Source: Desulfobacterales bacterium
GTDB lineage: Bacteria; Desulfobacterota; Desulfobacteria; Desulfobacterales; UBA5852
Assembly: GCA_030066455.1 (NCBI GenBank)
Contig: JASJBQ010000327.1
Span: forward strand, 1 to 5,267
Direction of reading: 5' to 3'
Length of the DNA: 5,267 bases
Below the pieces are notes generated by a model. It was not told the origin of the DNA, did no database searches, and saw only the letters and a program-made list of their open reading frames with translations. This document shows positions 1-4,123 of the stretch, piece after piece. Numbering within the stretch: the stretch's first letter is position 1; every line of letters begins with the position of its first letter. The position numbers and the translations under genes are program-made.

Positions 1-800
1 GCTTCAGTGAAATGACGCAGGGCGATGTGCAGGGTTTCCTCCACGGGCGCGATCAGTACGTTGAGAGGATGCTCGGCACTGTTGCGCCACAGGGTGTAGG
101 GACTGTGGATAAATTCCAGATTCTGGTCTTCGTCGATAACCAGATAGGAAGAATAGGAGCCGACCTCGCCGGTGTAGTTGCGGTTGCTTAGTTCAATCTT
201 GACCTGCGGGCCGCTGTCTTTCGCCGTGAAAAAGACATACTCCTCGGTATAGACGTCAGCGATATGGTGCACCAGATAGGCCGTGACACCTCCCCCGGCG
301 GCGGGCGCCGAATCCTGTCCGTTCTCACCCACGAAAGTGGCAATGTCCTGGTAGGGATTGGGCAGGCGTGTCTTGGCCAGCACGAAATCCACCGCCGCCT
401 GACAGTATTTCTCGAACAGGGCCGCGTAGACCGGACGCTGTTCGGGTACGATCATCAGCCGTGTCGAGGCCTGGGCCAGCCGCCACCGCGGCGTATCGCT
501 TGCCAGTGCGGAGCGGATGGATTCCATCAAAGTTTTGTTGCCGCCGAGATAGGCTCGGTTTTCCCGGCTGAGGGAGGCGTCGACCTGATGCCTGACCTCG
601 CCGAAGGCCACCAGGGGATCGCGATGATCGGCATCCAGGATGAACGATCGAAAAAGACCGGCATCCAGCAGGTTGCCGGGTGGATTGCCCCACGACGTCC
701 CGGCCAAAAGCAGGCCAACGGCCAGGAGCGCCACGATGTGTCGCAGGCCTTGCCGTCTGATCACGGCGTCCGAATACGGCGTGCTTCCTCTGAAACGCAT
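1..800 (-). CDS. Exported protein of unknown function, N-terminal 266 residues (3' end outside window)
   Basis: Read on the minus strand from the ATG at 800-798, the frame stays open to the window edge, giving 266 codons and no stop. I do not recognise the family. Residues 1-21 form a long, basic n-region (R15, R16, R20), residues 22-33 are a hydrophobic core (IVALLAVGLLLA), and T-S-W-G at 35-38 is a plausible signal peptidase I site. There is no lipobox cysteine, so the mature protein should be periplasmic, secreted or tethered by an uncleaved signal. The mature part is soluble-looking, with no second membrane segment. The last 90 residues, rich in aromatic and beta-type sequence (for example SNRNYTGEVGSYSSYLVID), look like a beta-rich domain. 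The start is supported by AAGGA seven bases upstream and by a near-consensus promoter at 871-899. The gene diverges from the lipoprotein operon. It could be an extracytoplasmic sensor or an envelope enzyme; nothing visible decides between these. Confidence 0.8.
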   Translation of the reverse strand, partial: MRFRGSTPYSDAVIRRQGLRHIVALLAVGLLLAGTSWGNPPGNLLDAGLFRSFILDADHRDPLVAFGEVRHQVDASLSRENRAYLGGNKTLMESIRSALASDTPRWRLAQASTRLMIVPEQRPVYAALFEKYCQAAVDFVLAKTRLPNPYQDIATFVGENGQDSAPAAGGGVTAYLVHHIADVYTEEYVFFTAKDSGPQVKIELSNRNYTGEVGSYSSYLVIDEDQNLEFIHSPYTLWRNSAEHPLNVLIAPVEETLHIALRHFTE

Positions 801-807
801 TTGGGGA

Positions 808-812
808 TCCTT
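808..812 (-). promoter_or_regulatory. Shine-Dalgarno of the minus-strand exported-protein gene
   Basis: The minus strand reads AAGGA, seven bases before the ATG at 800-798. It fixes this start for a partial gene that otherwise lacks homology support. Confidence 0.65.
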
Positions 813-870
813 GCCGGTGTTTGAGGGCAGATTTGATCGTGTCTGCCGAGGGATTGCGAACTTTATATGC

Positions 871-899
871 AATATCCACGCCATTTAGATCACTGTCAA
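871..899 (-). promoter_or_regulatory. Sigma70-type promoter for the minus-strand gene
   Basis: On the minus strand the -35 is a perfect TTGACA (plus positions 899-894), followed by exactly 17 bp and the -10 GATATT (876-871), which matches TATAAT at four of six positions. The predicted start is near 864, leaving a 5' leader of about 60 bases that contains the AAGGA Shine-Dalgarno. An AT-rich tract lies upstream and may act as an UP element or a regulator site. Assignment is by motif match only. Confidence 0.55.
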
Positions 900-924
900 G
901 GGCGGGTGTGGGCTGTAGTAATTT

Positions 925-957
925 AATCAATTATTTTAATTGGTTGAAGATTTTTTT
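925..957. repeat. AT-rich inverted repeat followed by a T-run
   Basis: AATCAATTA (925-933) and TAATTGGTT (937-945) pair over nine positions, eight Watson-Crick and one G-U, across a TTT loop. Five bases later a run of seven T begins (951-957). As RNA the stem is too AU-rich to be a convincing terminator. As DNA it is a dyad centred about 70 bp upstream of the predicted minus-strand transcription start, a normal place for an activator site. Both readings are inference. Confidence 0.45.
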
Positions 958-1140
958 CTTTTGTGGCCGGGGGCGGCCGGCATCCAGTGACCGGCCGATC
1001 GGGCGGTTTCCCGGTGGTCGTAGCCAAATATTGTCAATGATTTGTCGGAAACTGTCAGTTCGGCCGCCCACCACTTCGTCGCTGGACGGCTCGCTGACGC
1101 AGGCCCCTCCGGTGGGGATGGAAATCCGGCGGCTGGGGGC

Positions 1141-1169
1141 TTGCCAACCAACGCGTGCCTCGCTAGATT
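1141..1169 (+). promoter_or_regulatory. Promoter candidate for the lipoprotein operon, consistent with a leaderless mRNA
   Basis: The -35 is TTGCCA (1141-1146, five of six), the spacer is 17 bp, and the -10 is TAGATT (1164-1169, four of six). Normal spacing puts transcription start at about 1175-1177, which is the ATG itself. The bases before the ATG (GATTGAAAA) hold no Shine-Dalgarno, which fits a leaderless transcript. A weak sigma54-like reading also exists: GG at 1131-1132 and GC at 1143-1144 are 10 bp apart, but most other consensus positions fail. Confidence 0.4.
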
Positions 1170-1174
1170 GAAAA

Positions 1175-2050
1175 ATGCACAAAGTGCTCTCAATTATTAT
1201 CGCTGCCCTTATGCTCGTGGCCTGCGGCCCCCGCTGGACCTATACCAATCTGGACTGGATCATCCCCTGGTACGTCGAGGACTACATCGAACTCGATCCG
1301 CACCAGAGCGACGAATTGTCCGCACGGCTCGCTTATCAGCTCGATTGGCACTGCCGCACGCAGCTGACCCGGTATGCAGGTTTCCTGCGCGAGCTGCGGA
1401 GCGATTTGAGTGTTCCGGGCCAGCCCGTGCGGGCTGATCGCTGGGCCGAGCATTTTGATCGGCTCAAGGCCTACTGGGTCGAGCTGGTCTACAAGATCGG
1501 CCCGGATGCGGTGGCGATTCTGGTCACCGCCAGCGACGAGCAGATCGATACCCTTTTCGCCAACATCGAGAAGAAGAATCGCGATCTGGAAGGCGAGTAT
1601 GTCGATCCGCCGGTCGACGATCGCCGCCGGAACAGGGAAAAACGCATGGTCAAGCGCCTGGCCTACTGGACGGGGCCATTGAATCCCAAGCAAAAAGCGC
1701 TTGCGGCCGATTGGGCCTCCAGCCTGGCGGAAACCGCCGACGAATGGCTGGCGCATCGCCGACGTTTCCAGGCCGCGCTGCACCGCGAACTTGCCCGGCG
1801 GCAGCCGGGGCCGGATTTCGAACGCCGGTTTCTGGACCTTTTCGCCGCACCGGAAAGGCTTCGCGATCCCTCCTACCAGGAAAAAATCGACATCAACAAG
1901 CAACTGACGTTTCGCTTTCTGGAGAATATCTCCAGCGCATTGACACTGAAACAGCGCCGGCATATCGTGGAGCGCCTCGACAAGCTGGCCGACGACTTGG
2001 ATCAGCTGGCCTGTGACCCTCGGCCACGCGATTCTCAGACGGGTTCGTGA
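1175..2050 (+). CDS. DUF6279-like lipoprotein, 291 aa
   Basis: The protein begins MHKVLSIIIAALMLVAC: a short basic n-region, a hydrophobic core and the lipobox L-V-A-C at residues 14-17. Cys17 should therefore be lipidated after signal peptidase II cleavage. Gly at +2 rather than Asp favours sorting to the outer membrane. After the lipobox come NLDWIIPWYVEDYIELD (25-41) and YQLDWHCRTQLTRYAGFLREL (part of 54-74). These match my memory of the conserved N-terminal pattern of DUF6279 lipoproteins (N-L-D-W-L-I, Y-L-D-L-D, then L-D-W-H-R plus an R-Y-A segment). The rest is highly charged and mostly helical, ending in a basic and acidic alternating tail. No enzymatic motif is visible and the family has no established function that I know. 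An in-frame TGA at 1169-1171 makes ATG 1175 the first possible start, and the signal peptide requires it or the GTG at 1184. It heads a probable operon with rlmN, 55 bp downstream. Confidence 0.85.
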   Translation: MHKVLSIIIAALMLVACGPRWTYTNLDWIIPWYVEDYIELDPHQSDELSARLAYQLDWHCRTQLTRYAGFLRELRSDLSVPGQPVRADRWAEHFDRLKAYWVELVYKIGPDAVAILVTASDEQIDTLFANIEKKNRDLEGEYVDPPVDDRRRNREKRMVKRLAYWTGPLNPKQKALAADWASSLAETADEWLAHRRRFQAALHRELARRQPGPDFERRFLDLFAAPERLRDPSYQEKIDINKQLTFRFLENISSALTLKQRRHIVERLDKLADDLDQLACDPRPRDSQTGS

Positions 2051-2086
2051 CCCTCTTCGCCGCACGGCTTGCGTGAACCGATCTCC

Positions 2087-2105
2087 GGGAGACTTTTTTT
2101 TACAG
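2087..2105 (+). promoter_or_regulatory. rlmN ribosome binding region with an eight-T tract between Shine-Dalgarno and ATG
   Basis: GGGAG (2087-2091) is the only Shine-Dalgarno-like sequence before the ATG at 2106, but it lies 14 bases away, longer than usual. Most of that spacer is T8 (2094-2101). Just upstream, GGTTCGTG (2042-2049) can pair with CGTGAACC (2072-2079) using two G-U pairs, and TCTC/GAGA (2082-2085, 2089-2092) can form a tiny stem before the T-run. The segment therefore also resembles a weak terminator for the lipoprotein gene. Confidence 0.4.
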
Positions 2106-3149
2106 ATGCGACTGCTGGCACTGACATTTGAAGCGCTTGCCGCCCAATTTGCGGAACGCTACGGCAAGGGGGCGTTTCTTGCCGGCGCGCTTTACCGCGA
2201 ATTCTACCGCAACCTGAACCCGCGGGCGTGGGAGGCGCCCGCCATCGATCTTTCCCCCGGACTGAAGGCGCGGCTCGCGGACGACCTGGCCCATGCGCCC
2301 GGCCGGGTGGTGGAGGCGGTGGATCAGGACGGTGTGGTGAAATTCGTCACCGCGCTGCAGGACGGCGCCCGCATCGAATCGGTCCTGCTGCCCATGGAAA
2401 CGCACAAGACCGTCTGCATCTCCAGCCAGGTCGGCTGCCGGATGGGCTGCCGATTCTGCACCACGGCCCGCATGGGGTTCGTGCGGCAGCTCACGGTGGA
2501 GGAAATCGTGGGGCAGGTCTACAACGCCCGTCGCGGCTACGGCCGCAAGGTGCGCAACGTGGTTTTCATGGGCATGGGGGAGCCCTTCGATAATTTCGAC
2601 AACGTCATCCAAGCCGTTCGGGTGATGAGTGACCAGCGGGGCCTGGACATCGCCCTGCGCTATATCACGGTGTCCACGGCCGGCCGCATCGACGGCATTG
2701 AAAAGCTGGCCGGGCTGAAAATGCCCCATCTGAAGCTGGCGGTGTCCCTCAATGCGCCCGAAGACCGGCTGCGGGCCCGCTTGATGCCGTTGACCCGCAC
2801 GGCCCCCCTCGACCGCCTCCAGCAGGCCCTGATGGCCTACCCGCTCAAGAAGGGCTACCTGATCATGGTGGCCTATGTGCTGATTCCAGGGATCAACGAC
2901 AGCGACGCCTGTGTCGCGGCCCTGGCCGCCTGGTTGAAGCCCCTGCGCGCCAAAATCAACCTGATCGCCTATAACCCAGGTCTGGACGATGCCTATCGAT
3001 CACCGACGGCGGCCGAGTTGGATACGTTCCGGCAAAAGCTCATTCGGATCGGGGTCAACGTCCAGCAACGCGCCCCCCGCGGCCGCGATTTGATGGCGGC
3101 CTGCGGGCAGTTGGGATGCCCAGGGAGGCAACATGAAGCCATCGGCTGA
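2106..3149 (+). CDS. rlmN: 23S rRNA (adenine-2503-C2)-methyltransferase RlmN
   Basis: RlmN is a cytoplasmic radical SAM enzyme that methylates C2 of A2503 in the peptidyl transferase centre of 23S rRNA, and in E. coli also A37 of some tRNAs. From ATG 2106 the protein has 347 residues. Residues 1-95 are the N-terminal accessory domain, opening MRLLALTFEAL as family members do. The radical SAM core starts near 97. The [4Fe-4S] ligands are C111, C115 and C118 (CRMGCRFC), G-M-G-E-P at 156-160 is the SAM-binding glycine motif, and SLNAP is at 214-218. Both mechanistic cysteines are present: C104 in TVCISSQ (resolving) and C333 in AACGQL (transiently methylated). The frame is open back to 2013, inside the lipoprotein gene, but the extra residues are not family-like, so I prefer 2106. 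It is somewhat shorter than E. coli RlmN (384 aa). Its 3' end overlaps darP by 17 bp. The related Cfr methylates C8 of the same base; the overall sequence reads as RlmN, though paralogues are hard to separate by eye. Confidence 0.93.
   Translation: MRLLALTFEALAAQFAERYGKGAFLAGALYREFYRNLNPRAWEAPAIDLSPGLKARLADDLAHAPGRVVEAVDQDGVVKFVTALQDGARIESVLLPMETHKTVCISSQVGCRMGCRFCTTARMGFVRQLTVEEIVGQVYNARRGYGRKVRNVVFMGMGEPFDNFDNVIQAVRVMSDQRGLDIALRYITVSTAGRIDGIEKLAGLKMPHLKLAVSLNAPEDRLRARLMPLTRTAPLDRLQQALMAYPLKKGYLIMVAYVLIPGINDSDACVAALAAWLKPLRAKINLIAYNPGLDDAYRSPTAAELDTFRQKLIRIGVNVQQRAPRGRDLMAACGQLGCPGRQHEAIG
3122..3128 (+). promoter_or_regulatory. Shine-Dalgarno of darP inside the rlmN coding end
   Basis: AGGGAGG lies four bases before the darP ATG and within the last codons of rlmN. 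It sets the darP start and indicates translational coupling of the two overlapping genes. Confidence 0.75.
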
Positions 3150-3636
3150 CCGGCCCGAAGCCGTCGTTCCCAGCCGAACCCAGCGCAAAAAGGCGGACCA
3201 TGCCCGCAAGGCGCTCGGCGAAGCCCTTCTCGCCCTGAGTCCGGAGCAGGTGGCCGCCATCGACCTGCCGGCGGACCTGCAAGCGGCCGTGCAACTGGCC
3301 CGTAAAACCCGCGCGCACGGCGCCCGCCGCCGGCAGATTCAATACATTGGCGCCATCCTGCGGCGCATCGACACCGGGCCTATCAAAGCGGCCCTCGAGA
3401 ACATCGGTCGCGGGAACCTCGAAAAAGCGCAGACCTTCCGGCGCATCGAGGCCTGGCGCGACGCCCTGCAGAACGGTGACGAGGCAACCCTCAGGGAGAT
3501 TCTTTCCGTCTGCCCGGCAGCGGACCGCCAGAAACTTGGACAACTGGCCCGCAACGCGCGACGAGCGAAGGCGAACGCATCGGGGGCTGCCGCTTCGCGT
3601 AAACTTTTCAAGTATTTAAGTGAGATTTTTCCCTGA
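3133..3636 (+). CDS. darP: Ribosome biogenesis factor DarP (YjgA, DUF615)
   Basis: DarP is a 50S assembly factor that works on late precursors at the subunit interface and promotes peptidyl transferase centre maturation. The 167-residue product (E. coli YjgA has 183) carries the family signature. S-R-T-Q-R-K-K at 14-20 corresponds to the E. coli S-K-S-E-I-K-R segment. ALLALSPEQVAAIDLPADLQ (31-50) matches the conserved L-P-L-D-x-D-L segment, and RRRQIQYIGAILRRID (65-80) matches RRRQLQLIGKMLRQ. FRRIEAWRDALQNGD (102-116) matches FHKLENLRDRLIDQGD, and PAADRQKLGQLARNARR (128-144) matches PDADRQQLRTLIRNAKK. The tail SRKLFKYLSEI (155-165) matches ARQIFQYLREL. The acidic N-terminal extension of E. 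coli is missing. The start overlaps rlmN by 17 bp and has a strong Shine-Dalgarno, so the two are almost certainly co-transcribed. The pairing is functionally sensible, since both act on the peptidyl transferase region of the large subunit. Confidence 0.92.
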   Translation: MKPSADRPEAVVPSRTQRKKADHARKALGEALLALSPEQVAAIDLPADLQAAVQLARKTRAHGARRRQIQYIGAILRRIDTGPIKAALENIGRGNLEKAQTFRRIEAWRDALQNGDEATLREILSVCPAADRQKLGQLARNARRAKANASGAAASRKLFKYLSEIFP

Positions 3637-3658
3637 GGGTCAGCATGCGGGCCCGCAG

Positions 3659-3685
3659 GGCGGCCGCTGAAATGCGGTGGCCGCC
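3659..3685 (+). terminator. GC-rich hairpin 3' of darP, possible weak terminator
   Basis: GGCGGCC (3659-3665) and GGCCGCC (3679-3685) form a perfect 7-bp stem with a 13-base loop, 22 bases after the darP stop. It is followed only by TTCC, so it is not a canonical intrinsic terminator. It may be a Rho-assisted end or a 3' stabilising structure. The perfect palindrome TGCGGGCCCGCA (3646-3657) sits just before it. Confidence 0.35.
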
Positions 3686-3774
3686 TTCCAAACTAAAGCC
3701 TTTCCGTTTTCGGCCGATATAGGATTCTACGGTCTGAAATGCATCCCGCGCGGGCGCTTTAAAGGATTTTTCGC

Positions 3775-3801
3775 TTGCATCGGGGCAAATTCTGATATAG
3801 G
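3775..3801 (+). promoter_or_regulatory. Extended -10 promoter for a short RNA or leader
   Basis: TTGCAT (3775-3780) is followed by 15 bp and TATAGG (3796-3801). TG at 3793-3794 sits one base before the -10, forming TG-A-TATAGG, the extended -10 arrangement that tolerates a poor -35 or short spacer. Predicted start is near 3808. The terminator 50-70 bp downstream on the same strand supports a real transcription unit. Confidence 0.45.
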
Positions 3802-3807
3802 TGGCAT

Positions 3808-3880
3808 TCAACCTCCGGGTTGGCGATTCCTTCCCGGTCTCACAATGGTTGCCATCCGCTCGAAACGAGCGGTTTTTTTT
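3808..3880 (+). ncRNA. Candidate small RNA or attenuated leader, about 73 nt
   Basis: Between the predicted start and the terminator lies a short, structured, non-coding segment. Hairpin 1 is CAACC-TCCG-GGTTG (3809-3822), a perfect 5-bp stem extendable by one U-G pair, with a UNCG-type tetraloop. Next comes an unpaired pyrimidine-rich stretch (ATTCCTTCCC, 3826-3835), then the terminator hairpin. If transcription began a few bases earlier, GGTGGCA (3800-3806) could pair with TGCCATC (3850-3856) and enclose hairpin 1. That pairing would take the first C of the terminator stem, so the two helices compete slightly. The unit could be a stand-alone trans-acting sRNA, or a terminated leader of the gene at 3965. 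I match it to no known RNA family. Confidence 0.45.
3856..3880 (+). terminator. Strong intrinsic (Rho-independent) terminator
   Basis: CCGCTCG (3856-3862), loop AAA, CGAGCGG (3866-3872), then eight uninterrupted T (3873-3880). The stem is perfect and GC-rich and the U-tract starts right after it, the textbook form. It points to plus-strand transcription arriving from the left, either from the promoter at 3775-3801 or as readthrough from darP. It lies 84 bases before the next ATG, so it can also act as an attenuator. Confidence 0.87.
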
Positions 3881-3894
3881 AGGCCGATCATCCA

Positions 3895-3943
3895 GGGTTC
3901 AATCAGGTCCGAACCCGCAATGACCGATCGGTATCTTGATCAA
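3895..3943 (+). promoter_or_regulatory. Hairpin and two perfect palindromes ahead of the 52-residue gene
   Basis: GGGTTC (3895-3900) and GAACCC (3911-3916) form a perfect 6-bp stem with a 10-base loop. ACCGATCGGT (3923-3932) and TTGATCAA (3936-3943) are perfect palindromes of 10 and 8 bp, three bases apart, ending 21 bases before the ATG at 3965. They could be an operator, RNA structure controlling translation, or chance. No separate good promoter is visible between the terminator and the ATG. Confidence 0.35.
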
Positions 3944-3964
3944 CCCCAAATGAAGTGAAGGTCA

Positions 3965-4123
3965 ATGGACGAAAACAAAATCAAGAGAATTGAAGCTCAA
4001 CTGCGTCAGCTGCTTAAGACCGCCGACGCCGCGCCACAGGAAAAACAGCCCACGCGACGCAACAGCACTGGTCACCGCGTGATCCGTCGCCGCAAGGGGC
4101 AGCCCGACGTTAAGATTGCCTAA
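3965..4123 (+). CDS. Small basic protein of unknown function, 52 aa
   Basis: ATG 3965 to TAA 4121-4123 encodes 52 residues. An in-frame TGA at 3956-3958 bounds the start, and GAAGG (3957-3961) is a close but usable Shine-Dalgarno, three bases from the ATG. The N-terminal half (MDENKIKRIEAQLRQLLKTA) is a charged amphipathic helix with heptad-like I6, I9, L13, L16/L17, suited to dimerisation. A Pro/Gln linker follows (24-29), then a strongly basic tail with R31-R32, H37-R38-V39-I40 and the R41-R42-R43-K44-G45 cluster, ending Q-P-D-V-K-I-A. No signal peptide or membrane segment is present. The tail suggests RNA, DNA or ribosome contact, but that is inference. The low-GC start and the biased third positions look like real coding sequence. 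It lies between the terminator unit and prfC. I have the impression of similar short proteins in Desulfobacterota, but cannot confirm it. Confidence 0.62.
   Translation: MDENKIKRIEAQLRQLLKTADAAPQEKQPTRRNSTGHRVIRRRKGQPDVKIA

Larger units (their letters stand above)
801..1174. other. Divergent intergenic region, 374 bp
   Basis: This region separates the minus-strand exported-protein gene from the plus-strand lipoprotein gene. It contains the minus-strand promoter (871-899), an AT-rich inverted repeat with a T-run (925-957), a GC-rich hairpin CGGCCGG/CCGGCCG (974-980 with 991-997, 10-base loop), a small GGAT-GGAA-ATCC hairpin (1116-1127) and the plus-strand promoter candidate (1141-1169). Open frames crossing it on either strand lack ribosome binding sites and run through these elements, so I see no gene here. 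Confidence 0.7.
3637..3964. other. 328-bp gene-free interval rich in hairpins and signals
   Basis: This interval between darP and the 52-residue gene holds, in order: the TGCGGGCCCGCA palindrome (3646-3657), the GGCGGCC/GGCCGCC hairpin, the palindrome CCCGCGCGGG (3745-3754), an extended -10 promoter, a predicted short transcript with a strong terminator, another hairpin and two palindromes. Reading frames crossing it (67 codons on minus from 3811, 93 codons on plus from 3677) run straight through the promoter or terminator and have no family resemblance, so I do not call them. Confidence 0.7.

Noticed and set aside
264..824. 186-codon plus-strand frame opposite the exported-protein gene
   Set aside because: Antisense shadow of the real frame; no Shine-Dalgarno and no family resemblance.
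325..930. 201-codon minus-strand frame over the first gene
   Set aside because: It is out of phase with the frame carrying the signal peptide, ribosome binding site and promoter, crosses that promoter, and is rich in Arg/Gly/Pro as expected of a high-GC shadow.
974..997. GC-rich hairpin CGGCCGG/CCGGCCG as a terminator
   Set aside because: No T-run follows it on either strand; the T-run at 951-957 lies on the wrong side for plus-strand termination.
1130..1144. Sigma54-type -24/-12 promoter before the lipoprotein gene
   Set aside because: Only the invariant GG and GC with 10-bp spacing and the TTGC match; the T at -26 and the CAC part of the consensus are absent. Kept only as an alternative to the sigma70 reading.
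1190..2065. 291-codon minus-strand frame opposite the lipoprotein gene
   Set aside because: Same length as the lipoprotein frame because it mirrors its codon pattern; the plus strand has the lipobox and the conserved N-terminal motifs.
2013..2105. Upstream extension of rlmN to an ATG at 2013
   Set aside because: It would add 31 residues overlapping the lipoprotein gene and not matching RlmN N-termini; ATG 2106 gives the family-like start.
3608..3811. 67-codon minus-strand frame starting TTG at 3811
   Set aside because: A GGAGG lies beside it, but that sequence is the complement of the ACCTCC in the predicted RNA hairpin, and the frame runs through the promoter and into the end of darP.
3677..3958. 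93-codon plus-strand frame in the darP downstream interval, including a 37-codon part from ATG 3845
   Set aside because: It reads through the strong terminator and its T8, has no ribosome binding site and no recognisable protein features.
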